DNA of 25,775 nt. It comes from Thermoplasmatota archaeon (GTDB taxonomy: Archaea > Thermoplasmatota > E2 > DHVEG-1). The translations under genes were made by a program, and so were the position numbers. The first letter of the stretch is position 1, and each line of letters opens with the position of its first letter. Below are positions 15,607-22,502 of this stretch, piece after piece. The stretch is taken from positions 1 to 25,775 of the forward strand of contig JAGXLH010000012.1 of assembly GCA_018334795.1 (NCBI GenBank), given 5' to 3'. The notes beneath the pieces were generated by a model that was not told the origin of the DNA, searched no databases, and saw only the letters and a list, made by a program, of their open reading frames with translations.

Positions 15607-15957
15607 AAAAAAAATAAAAATTTGAATAAAAAATTATCCCTCGTAAATAATATCAATTGTTGCAATCTTTTTTTGTCTAAAAGACTTGAGGAGGTAATAG
15701 GTGTGTCTTTATCAACAAATGCAATTCGAAGGGGTCCTATTATTTTCTGGATCTATCTTTGGATAATATTCTTTATTTTCTTTATATGCAGCGATCATTA
15801 AAGTTTTGATCCGTTGCATCATCTGTATTCTCATTGTTTTTATCATCATTGATTCTGTCATCTGGACCGAAAAGATTTGTGTAAGCAAAAGCAGAATAGC
15901 AATTATGATTACGATTGCTAACGCTGCGGTTATTTTCCTCTCTTGATTTAGAATCAT
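15603..15957 (-). pseudogene. Frameshifted gene for a small membrane-anchored protein
   Basis: The longest single frame is 15712-15957 (81 codons), starting MILNQERKITAALAIVIIIA, a clear membrane helix. Its middle is rich in Met (ESMMIKTMRIQMMQR), which is what GAT/AAT-rich codons look like when read out of frame. The neighbouring frame over the same bases gives SAFAYTNLFGPDDRINDDK and then an Asp/Asn-rich linker, far more like an exported tether. The first frame again reads well as YKENKEYYPKIDPEN, and a third frame continues as GPLRIAFVDKDTPITSSSLL up to a stop at 15603-15605 overlapping the kinase ATG. So at least three single-base changes would join one natural protein of about 115 residues. 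Decay is more likely than sequencing error because large neighbouring genes are intact, but both are possible. Family unknown. Confidence 0.5.
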
Positions 15958-16059
15958 ATCGATGCGAAATTAAGAATTTTTTAAAAAATATTTCTGTTTG
16001 TAAAATATTAAAGCATAACTACTTATCTTTGGTACTAATTCACAATATTTTTGATAGAT

Positions 16060-16503
16060 ATGAATGAGTCTGTAATCGTTGGTTTTTATGGGTTTTCTAA
16101 CGCGGGAAAAACAACACTGATCACAAATCTAATTACACAGTTAACGGAAAAGAACTTCAAAGTTGCCAGTGTTAAACAAACAAATCATTCTTATTCGATT
16201 GATTCACCCGGAAAAGATACTTGGAAACATGCCAAAGCAGGTGCAGATCTTGTTTGTTTTCAAACTGAGATTGAAACGTCTTTTATAGTAAAACAACAAA
16301 TGTCAATCGAAAAAATTAAACAAATCATGAACTGTTTTAATTGTTTTGATATCATCTTAGTTGAAGGAGCAAAAGATAAGGATATTCAAAAAATTCGGTT
16401 AGATGAAGAAACACCACTTCGAGAAAACACATTATTTACCTTTGATGGTGATGTTAATAAAATAATATCTATTATTGAAACACAATGTAATAGGAGAGAA
16501 TAA
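16060..16503 (+). CDS. mobB: MobB-like molybdopterin-guanine dinucleotide biosynthesis GTPase
   Basis: A small P-loop protein of about 147 residues with the Walker A motif GFSNAGKTT at about 11-19, followed by the MobB pattern of VKQTNHSYSIDSPGKDT and the HAKAGADLV stretch, and LVEGAKD for the later conserved segment. MobB helps MobA attach GMP to the pterin cofactor, although its exact role is accessory. AOR enzymes bind bis-pterin without the nucleotide, so this gene probably serves other Mo/W enzymes of the cell or handles cofactor delivery. The ATG at 16060 is preferred to a TTG three codons earlier. A 54-residue gene follows six bases later behind a GGAGAGAA Shine-Dalgarno. Confidence 0.88.
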   Translation: MNESVIVGFYGFSNAGKTTLITNLITQLTEKNFKVASVKQTNHSYSIDSPGKDTWKHAKAGADLVCFQTEIETSFIVKQQMSIEKIKQIMNCFNCFDIILVEGAKDKDIQKIRLDEETPLRENTLFTFDGDVNKIISIIETQCNRRE

Positions 16504-16508
16504 GAAAA

Positions 16509-16673
16509 ATGGTAAAACAGGTCGAATTAAAAATAAATAAAAAAAAGATTCCATTAAGTGAATTTCCTGAAGAATTTATTAAAAACACCTTGTTTGGCAT
16601 GGTTTCAACATTAAAAGGCGTTGATGAAAATATTGAAACAATTGATCTATCGATTTCAAAAAAAGAAAAATAA
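16509..16673 (+). CDS. Conserved-looking 54-residue protein behind mobB
   Basis: A short gene missed by length cut-offs. The product opens MVKQVELKINKKKIPLS and ends with TLKGVDENIETIDLSI, giving an alternating beta-helix-beta pattern with many Lys and Glu and no Cys or membrane helix. A good Shine-Dalgarno (GGAGAGAA) overlaps the mobB stop region, and the ATG is six bases after that stop, so the two are co-translated. I recall similar short proteins next to mobB-like genes in archaea but cannot name the family. A role linked to cofactor assembly is inferred from position only. Its stop is 14 bases from that of the convergent Cys-rich gene. Confidence 0.7.
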   Translation: MVKQVELKINKKKIPLSEFPEEFIKNTLFGMVSTLKGVDENIETIDLSISKKEK

Positions 16674-16687
16674 AAAATGTTATGGTC

Positions 16688-16900
16688 TTACCACCAACGT
16701 CCTCGTTCTTGGTAGACTTGAATGAATCGTTCGATACTTCGATCATACGTTTTTTCAATGTCATCTGGGAAAAAACAAGCAGGTAGTTGTCCCATTTCTC
16801 GATGGTAATGCAAACAGTCGCAGCATTTTCCTTTTCGATTGCATGAGTACGTGCAATTACAAAAGTCTTTTTCGTTCTGATCGCGGATACATTCTTCCAT
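16688..16900 (-). CDS. Cys-rich DUF6485-like small protein
   Basis: About 70 residues with eight or so cysteines in a tight pattern: CNCTYSC, KGKCCDCLHYH, and ACFFPDDIEKTYDRSI. This matches, from memory, the DUF6485 family of small cytoplasmic proteins with a probable zinc or iron-sulfur site; its function is not known. The ATG at 16898-16900 is chosen over an upstream GTG because AAGGTGAT lies at the right distance and includes the ligA stop region. The gene follows ligA directly, so it is the last member of the rbkR-polX-ligA unit. Confidence 0.75.
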   Translation of the reverse strand: MEECIRDQNEKDFCNCTYSCNRKGKCCDCLHYHREMGQLPACFFPDDIEKTYDRSIERFIQVYQERGRWW

Positions 16901-16905
16901 ACATA

Positions 16906-18906
16906 TCACCTTTTTTCTTTCTTTTTGGTCATATACAAGAATTCATCTTCTTTAATGATGGGTATTCCTTGTTTTTTAGCTTTTTCATATTTGGATCCTG
17001 GTTTTTTCCCAACGACAACATAGTTTACATTTTTACTCACTGATGAGGTAACCATGCCGCCTTGCTCTTTTACAATGTCACCAGCTTTAGACCGGGAGAG
17101 ATCTTCTAATGATCCAGTGAATACGAATCTTTTACCTTTTAGTGATTGCTCTTTTTCTGCTTTTTTTGATTCCGTGTTCACACCATATTCTTTTAATCGA
17201 TTGATGAGTGTGATGTTTTCTTCTGAAGTAAAAAAAGTAGCGATTGCCTCAGCTGATTTTTCTCCAAGTCCATCGATTTCTTTAAGTTCTTCTTCTGTTG
17301 CTTCAGCGAGTTTATCAATGGATGAGAAATGACGGGCAAGGAGTTGAGCAGCATATTTTCCTACATGTCTAATACCAAGTCCATAAATTAACCGTGATAA
17401 ATCTTGTTTTTTACTCTGTTTAATTGATTCAATCAGGTTTTGTGCTGATTTTTCTTTGAATCCTTCAATTTGTAATATATCTTCTTTTTTGAGATCATAA
17501 AGATCAGCTACGTTTTCAATCATGTTTTTATCAAGAAGTTTATCAACCGTTGATTCACCAAGGTGATCAATATCCATTGCATCACGTGATGCATAATATT
17601 TCATTCGCCATTTTAATCGTGCAGGACACATTTTATTAGGACAGCGAATGGCTACTTCACCTTCTTTGTGTTGTACAGGTGTGTTACAAATTGGACAGGT
17701 TTTAGGTATTGGTTTTTTTTGTTCCTCTCCAGATCTTTTTTCAGTGATGCTTTTTACAACTTGTGGAATAACATCTCCACTTCGTTCTATGAGAACGGTG
17801 TCATGAATGCGGATATCTTTTCGTTTGAGTTCATCAAAATTATGCAATGTGGCTCGAGAAACAGTTACGCCGCCTACATCCACTGGTTTTAAAATGGCAA
17901 CAGGCGTTAGTGCTCCAGTTCGTCCTACTTGAATATCAATATCTTTTAGTACCGTGGTTGCTTGTTGAGCAGCAAATTTATAACTAATTGCCCATCGAGG
18001 ATTTTTAGACGTTGATCCAAGATTTTGTTGTTTTTTGATCGAGTTTACTTTAAGCACTGCTCCATCAATATCATAGTCGAGACTATCTCGTTTTTCTTCT
18101 AGTTTTTTACAATACTTGATTGCTTCATTGATGTTTTTTACTTTTTTGGAAAGAGGATTGGTTTTAAACCCTGCTTTTTTTAATGCATCTAACACTTTTT
18201 CTTGAGTATTAAACGGTGTTTCAGTATAACTTAATAAATAAATAAATGCGTCAAGTGGTCGTTCTGCAACGATATTTGGATCGAGTTGCCGGATAGACCC
18301 GGCTGCAGCATTCCGTGGATTTGCAAATGGTTGTTTATCTTGTTTGATTTGTTCTTTATTGTATTCTTTGAATCCGGATTTGGTCATAAACACCTCACCA
18401 CGGACCTCAATAGTGGATAACACATCATGTTGTAATCGTAAAGGAATACTATGAATGGTCTTCAGATTCTGTGTGATGTCATCTCCCTTAATGCCATCAC
18501 CACGAGTTGCTCCTCGTACAAACACGCCGTTTTCATAGTACAGTGCAATTCCTGCTCCATCAATTTTTGGTTCAACAACGTATTCTACTTTTCCAACATT
18601 TTTTTGTACGCGTTCATCAAAATCAATGAGTTCCTGTTCATTATACGTATTTGCTAAAGAAAGCATTGGTATTTTATGTTTTACAGTTTGAAACTCATCA
18701 AGAGGTTTTCCACCAACACGTTGCGTTGGAGTATCTGGTGTGATTAAGTCAGGGTATTTATCTTCTAGTTTCTCCAGTTTTTTCAAGAGTTGATCATATT
18801 CATAATCCGAAATCTCGGGATTATTCTTCACATAATATTTGTAATTATGATGATTGAGTTCTTCGCGTAATTCTTTTATTTTTTGTGCGACTTTTTTTTT
18901 ATCCAT
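16906..18906 (-). CDS. ligA: NAD+-dependent DNA ligase
   Basis: Seals nicks in duplex DNA using NAD+ as the AMP donor. At 666 residues it is full length. In order: the Ia domain with YxxxYY/YDxL region at 20-40, the adenylation domain with nucleophile K114 in EPKIDGAG, the OB fold, a four-Cys zinc finger (CPIC ... CPNKMC), helix-hairpin-helix repeats (GLGIRHVGKYAAQLL, IDGLGEKSAEAI), and a C-terminal BRCT domain (LKGKRFVFTGSL). This is the bacterial-type enzyme; archaea normally rely on ATP-dependent Lig1, and only some lineages have acquired LigA, so transfer is likely. The gene starts 13 bases after the polX stop and should be in one transcript with it. Confidence 0.97.
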   Translation of the reverse strand: MDKKKVAQKIKELREELNHHNYKYYVKNNPEISDYEYDQLLKKLEKLEDKYPDLITPDTPTQRVGGKPLDEFQTVKHKIPMLSLANTYNEQELIDFDERVQKNVGKVEYVVEPKIDGAGIALYYENGVFVRGATRGDGIKGDDITQNLKTIHSIPLRLQHDVLSTIEVRGEVFMTKSGFKEYNKEQIKQDKQPFANPRNAAAGSIRQLDPNIVAERPLDAFIYLLSYTETPFNTQEKVLDALKKAGFKTNPLSKKVKNINEAIKYCKKLEEKRDSLDYDIDGAVLKVNSIKKQQNLGSTSKNPRWAISYKFAAQQATTVLKDIDIQVGRTGALTPVAILKPVDVGGVTVSRATLHNFDELKRKDIRIHDTVLIERSGDVIPQVVKSITEKRSGEEQKKPIPKTCPICNTPVQHKEGEVAIRCPNKMCPARLKWRMKYYASRDAMDIDHLGESTVDKLLDKNMIENVADLYDLKKEDILQIEGFKEKSAQNLIESIKQSKKQDLSRLIYGLGIRHVGKYAAQLLARHFSSIDKLAEATEEELKEIDGLGEKSAEAIATFFTSEENITLINRLKEYGVNTESKKAEKEQSLKGKRFVFTGSLEDLSRSKAGDIVKEQGGMVTSSVSKNVNYVVVGKKPGSKYEKAKKQGIPIIKEDEFLYMTKKKEKR

Positions 18907-18919
18907 ACTACGTATTTCC

Positions 18920-20632
18920 TCACCCGTTTAAGATTTGTTTCAACTTAGAAACTGAAGTTGTGTTGAGCACTTGTTGTTTTTCCAACCATCCTCTTCGAGC
19001 AGTAGCAACGCCATATTGCATGTTTGGTAAATGCTGTATTGAATGTGAGTCGCTACCAATAATAAAGTGTACTCCTTTGTCCTTTGCTCTTTTCACATTG
19101 ATATCATTAAGATCTAGTCTATCTGGAAATGCATTAATTTCTAAAAAAGTATTTGTTTCAACTGCTTTATCAAATAATAGTTCCATGTCTAACTCAAAAC
19201 CTTCTCGATGTCCGATCATCCGACAGGTTGGATGAGCTAAAAAAGTAACAAATGGATTATCTAGAGCGGTAATTATTCGATGTGTCGCTTCTTTTTTATT
19301 CATTTTAAAAAGTGAATGAATTCCAATTCCAACATAATCAAATTTTTTTAATGTTTCATCTGAATAATCAAGACTGCCATCTTTTAAAATATCACACTCA
19401 GTTCCACACAATACAGTGATGTTACTGTTTTTATTGATTTTTTTAATGTGATCACATTTCTTTTGCACATCTTCAACGCTGACTCCATTAGCAACTTTTA
19501 AGGATTGGGAATGATCAGTGATTCCAATGTATTCATAGTTAATTTTTTCACAAGCTTTTACAATTTCTTCAATTGAATTGATACCATCGCTGTATGTGGA
19601 ATGAACATGTAAATCTCCTTTAATATCCTCTAATTGAAGTAAATGGGGTAATGAATTGTTATATGCTGCATCAATTTCACCTCGGTTTTCTCGAAGTTCC
19701 GGTGGAATAAATGGTAATCCAATTGTTTCATAGACTTCTTGTTCAGTCTTTCCTGCAAGGTACTCATCAGTTCCTTTTGAAAAAACACCGTACTCATTAA
19801 GTTTCATATCATTTTTCAAGGCAAGACTACGAAGGAGAACATTGTGTTCCTTTGAACCTGTGAAATATTGTAATGCTGATCCAAAACTCTTTTTTTCTAC
19901 CACGCGTAAATCAACTTGGATACCATCATTTAATCGTACACTCGTTTTGGTTTTTCCCTTCAACATGACTTCGTCAACAAGATGATATTCACTGAATGCA
20001 TCCATGATCCTATCAGGGTCCGAAGATGAAACTAATATGTCAATATCACCAATTGTTTCCTTACGTCGACGCAGGCTTCCTGCGATACTAATGTTTTTGA
20101 TTGCAGATATTTTTTTTAAGTATTCAACGTATTGATTACCTTGTTGTAATGCATGATGCAAAAGTGACCGACCACTAGTTTTTGATTGTAAGGCTATTCC
20201 TCGTAAAATATTATTTTCTGTTGTTACTCCGAATCCATCAAGATCTTGAAGTTTATGTTGTCTAGCTGCTTTTTGTAATTCATCAATCGTTGTAATCCCT
20301 AGTTTTTTGTATAATACCGCAACTTTTTTCGGTCCAAGTCCTTGAATATCTAATAAATCCAAAAGTGATGGTGGCACTTCTTTTTTTAATTCTTCATAAT
20401 ATGGAAGTGATCCAGTGGTAACAAAAGTGCTTATCTTTTTTGCTATTGCTTTTCCAATGCCGGGTAAGTCTTGTAATCGTTGTTCTTTAACTAAAACATC
20501 AATTGGTTCTTCGATTTCTCTAAGTGTTTCAGCAGCCATTCGATACGCTCTAGTTTTAAAGAATTGTTCTCCATTGATATCCATTAAATCTGCAATATTA
20601 TTTAATAACCTAACAACTTTATCAGTATCCAT
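18920..20632 (-). CDS. polX: Family X DNA polymerase with PHP exonuclease domain
   Basis: A bacterial/archaeal-type PolX of 570 residues. The N-terminal 8-kDa-like helix-hairpin-helix domain has LQDLPGIGKAIAKKI at about 53-67 and further hairpins at 95-105 and 130-136. The nucleotidyltransferase palm has GSLRRRKETIGDIDIL at 185-200 with metal ligands D197 and D199. The C-terminal PHP domain (from about 338) has HVHSTYSDG, GITDHSQSL, AHPTCR and GSDSHS, which supply the metal site for 3'-5' exonuclease and AP-endonuclease-type activities. It fills short gaps in base excision repair. It lies 22 bases after rbkR, with AAAGGAG before its ATG, and directly before ligA. Confidence 0.95.
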   Translation of the reverse strand: MDTDKVVRLLNNIADLMDINGEQFFKTRAYRMAAETLREIEEPIDVLVKEQRLQDLPGIGKAIAKKISTFVTTGSLPYYEELKKEVPPSLLDLLDIQGLGPKKVAVLYKKLGITTIDELQKAARQHKLQDLDGFGVTTENNILRGIALQSKTSGRSLLHHALQQGNQYVEYLKKISAIKNISIAGSLRRRKETIGDIDILVSSSDPDRIMDAFSEYHLVDEVMLKGKTKTSVRLNDGIQVDLRVVEKKSFGSALQYFTGSKEHNVLLRSLALKNDMKLNEYGVFSKGTDEYLAGKTEQEVYETIGLPFIPPELRENRGEIDAAYNNSLPHLLQLEDIKGDLHVHSTYSDGINSIEEIVKACEKINYEYIGITDHSQSLKVANGVSVEDVQKKCDHIKKINKNSNITVLCGTECDILKDGSLDYSDETLKKFDYVGIGIHSLFKMNKKEATHRIITALDNPFVTFLAHPTCRMIGHREGFELDMELLFDKAVETNTFLEINAFPDRLDLNDINVKRAKDKGVHFIIGSDSHSIQHLPNMQYGVATARRGWLEKQQVLNTTSVSKLKQILNG

Positions 20633-20654
20633 AAAATGATGTTACTCCTTTATA

Positions 20655-21326
20655 TCATTCAATTTGCTTTTCGATATTAATGATGATATGAACGGGATCT
20701 CCATCCTTAATATCCAATTTTTTTCGAAGATTATCTGGTGAAATAAATTCTAAAATTTTAGAATAATGTCCTCGTGCAGGTAATACCAGTACACACTCCG
20801 TTTCATTCACTGTTGCATTAAAACATTTCACCGCGCCAAATGTTCGATTAGTTGTTTCGAACTCTTCAATTTCCAAACCAGGAAATTTTTTAATTAAACG
20901 CAACTTGTTTTTTTCAATTTGAGGAATCTTTACATTTAACGTACCGGGAAATGGTTTAAATCCACAATGATGATGAAATTGATTAATGTAACCTTTTTGT
21001 GCTAAATAATATGTTCCCTCGCCCATGCCTGAGACCAAGTGTCCATCGAATCTGATTTTTTGTGGTAATTCAAAAATATGTTTATATTGCATATATTCTT
21101 CTTTGAGAATATCTGCTCCATTCTCTGTGATTTGAATGAGTTGTTTTTTAATACCCATCTCACGAGTGATTAAATCAAGTTTATCCAGTTCTAACACATA
21201 ACGTGATGCGGTTTGTTGACTGGTTTCAAGTTGATTCGCAAGTTCAAGGGATGAAATTTCAACTCGATTATTAATTGCGCCAAGTAATGCAAGTTCCTTT
21301 AACATTTGTAGAAGATAGGCTTTCAT
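20655..21326 (-). CDS. rbkR: HTH regulator fused to CTP-dependent riboflavin kinase (RbkR type)
   Basis: Archaeal riboflavin kinase, using CTP to make FMN. The kinase half starts about residue 92: SGMGEGTYYLAQKGY, QFHHHCGFKPFPGTLNVK, and ILPARGHY-like LPARGHYS are diagnostic. The first 80 residues form a winged helix (SSLELANQLETSQQTASRYV), as in RbkR, the bifunctional repressor and kinase of riboflavin genes known from archaea. The frame is open as far as 21488, but the ATG at 21326 is chosen because the family starts with MKAYLLQ-like residues and GGGAGG lies before it; the extra upstream residues do not resemble the family. A perfect inverted repeat 25-49 bases upstream could be its operator. 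polX follows closely. Confidence 0.92.
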   Translation of the reverse strand: MKAYLLQMLKELALLGAINNRVEISSLELANQLETSQQTASRYVLELDKLDLITREMGIKKQLIQITENGADILKEEYMQYKHIFELPQKIRFDGHLVSGMGEGTYYLAQKGYINQFHHHCGFKPFPGTLNVKIPQIEKNKLRLIKKFPGLEIEEFETTNRTFGAVKCFNATVNETECVLVLPARGHYSKILEFISPDNLRKKLDIKDGDPVHIIINIEKQIE

Positions 21327-21350
21327 TTTTCTGCTCAGCCTCCCCAAGCA

Positions 21351-21375
21351 CACTACACTCAGGAATATTGTAGTG
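21351..21375 (-). promoter_or_regulatory. Inverted repeat, candidate RbkR autoregulatory operator
   Basis: CACTACA at 21351-21357 and TGTAGTG at 21369-21375 are perfect 7-base arms with an 11-base spacer holding AATATT. It sits 25-49 bases before the rbkR start, where it would overlap the transcription start or TATA region. A DNA-binding riboflavin kinase that represses its own gene is an attractive reading. I did not match it to a known RbkR motif. Confidence 0.4.
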
Positions 21376-21450
21376 ATGATTAAACTTTTTGATTTATTTT
21401 CGTATTTATCAACAGTAGGATTTAAAAACTCTTTTTGAACTATTATTATA

Positions 21451-21693
21451 TTAAGTATCTTTTTTCCTGTCAAACAAGGTTTTGTCATGATACAATATTT
21501 TGAAAATTCGGTGATGTGGAATCATAGCATCAACGGTTTTAATAAAAGTTTTATCAACGGAAATAACTTCTGATCCTGTGATGATTTTGGTATTCTTTGG
21601 TGCCCCACGATGAATATAATAAATCTCGGTATCTTGAAAAACAAATTTCTTTCTCCATTTTAACTCATTAAGAATATCCCGAATTTGATTCAT
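21451..21693 (-). CDS. UPF0248/DUF504 family protein
   Basis: An 80-residue archaeal protein of the DUF504 group. The family pattern is visible: MNQIRDILNELKW, then IYYIHRGAP, a short strand with ITGSEV, and MIPHHRIFKI before the end. The tight IHRGAP and PxHR motifs suggest an RNA- or nucleotide-binding role. The function is not established. It lies 26 bases after the MBL hydrolase gene on the same strand and probably shares its transcript. A 124-base spacer with an inverted repeat separates it from rbkR. Confidence 0.85.
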   Translation of the reverse strand: MNQIRDILNELKWRKKFVFQDTEIYYIHRGAPKNTKIITGSEVISVDKTFIKTVDAMIPHHRIFKILYHDKTLFDRKKDT

Positions 21694-21719
21694 GTACTAT
21701 CCCAAATAACTATCTTTTT

Positions 21720-22370
21720 TTATCCAAAATAATTTACATTTTTAAGGGCAAGGTGGATATGATGATTCCCATTTTCTTCAACGATCATTTCATGACCGGG
21801 ATACAATCGTTCAACATTAAGTTTTGACAATTTTTTAATGGATTCTTTTAAATCAGCACTACTTCCACCTGGAAGATCAGTTCGTCCAAATGATCCATTG
21901 GCAAACACCGTATCACCAGAAAACAAGGTTTTCGTTTCTTTATTATACAAACAAATGCAACCAGGGGTATGACCAGGTGTATAAATAACTTCAAAATCTT
22001 TATCTCCAATTTGAAGATTTTCTCCATCAGAAAGTTTCTGATCCACTGGCATTTGTGGCATGGTACCACCAAGAAGCCGAGCAAACATACTTTCACCTTT
22101 CTCAATTTTGTCCGCGGCATCTTTATGAGCAATAACAATTGCTTTTTCATTTGTAGCTTCAAACAATTGTTTTACACCACCAGCGTGATCAAAATGTTCA
22201 TGCGTAAGAATGATCTGAGAAATATCGTTAAGATTAATATATTTGCTGATTCGAGATAATATCTTATTATTATGCATCCCGGTGCCAGTATCAATTACAG
22301 TAGATTTTTCACCAGGAATAACAAAAATATTTGAATCATAACCCTTACCATTAATAGAATAAACCTTCAT
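21720..22370 (-). CDS. Metallo-beta-lactamase-fold hydrolase, glyoxalase II-like
   Basis: A 216-residue MBL-fold hydrolase with two metal sites: THEHFDH at 56-62, the histidine in TPGHTPG at about 131, the bridging aspartate in FSGDTVF, and the last histidine in YPGHE. The single-domain length and the PGHTPGCICLY and GSFGRTDLPGG stretches are those of hydroxyacylglutathione hydrolase-like proteins, many of which act on thioesters or persulfides in cells without glutathione. The substrate is unknown. AAGAGGT lies right before the ATG. It is divergent from the secreted zincin gene. Confidence 0.87.
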   Translation of the reverse strand: MKVYSINGKGYDSNIFVIPGEKSTVIDTGTGMHNNKILSRISKYINLNDISQIILTHEHFDHAGGVKQLFEATNEKAIVIAHKDAADKIEKGESMFARLLGGTMPQMPVDQKLSDGENLQIGDKDFEVIYTPGHTPGCICLYNKETKTLFSGDTVFANGSFGRTDLPGGSSADLKESIKKLSKLNVERLYPGHEMIVEENGNHHIHLALKNVNYFG

Positions 22371-22470
22371 GACCTCTTACAATGCATTATGTTACTAAAA
22401 CATTCTCATCTTTAAACCCCGCAATACAAGGTTTACGTAAAACTGAAACATTTTAATAGAGGAAGTTGCT

Positions 22471-22480
22471 ATATTAATAA
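22471..22480 (+). promoter_or_regulatory. TATA-like box for the secreted zincin gene
   Basis: ATATTAATAA ends 23 bases before the ATG at 22503. A GGGGGA run just before the ATG can act as Shine-Dalgarno if the leader is a few bases long; otherwise the mRNA is leaderless. Confidence 0.45.
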
Positions 22481-22502
22481 ACGGCCCTAGGGGGACAAAA
22501 TT

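Noticed and set aside
15703..15801. A 32-codon plus-strand frame (GTG start) with a strong GGAGGT Shine-Dalgarno and a very hydrophobic product
   Set aside because: It lies antisense to the broken membrane-anchored gene. Its Ile/Phe-rich product is what the reverse strand of Asp/Asn/Glu/Lys codons yields. The GGAGGT is notable, but nothing else supports it.
21326..21450. FMN riboswitch upstream of rbkR
   Set aside because: The spacer is only 124 bases and lacks the conserved multi-helix RFN core; riboflavin control in archaea with RbkR is by protein, so the inverted repeat is the better candidate.
20655..21488. A 277-residue form of the riboflavin kinase protein
   Set aside because: The first 54 residues overlap the UPF0248 gene end and do not resemble the family; the winged-helix part begins at the ATG at 21326.
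22432..22441. TTTACGTAAA palindrome between the MBL and zincin genes
   Set aside because: A 10-base A/T-rich palindrome is expected by chance in DNA of this composition, and it has no clear relation to either start.
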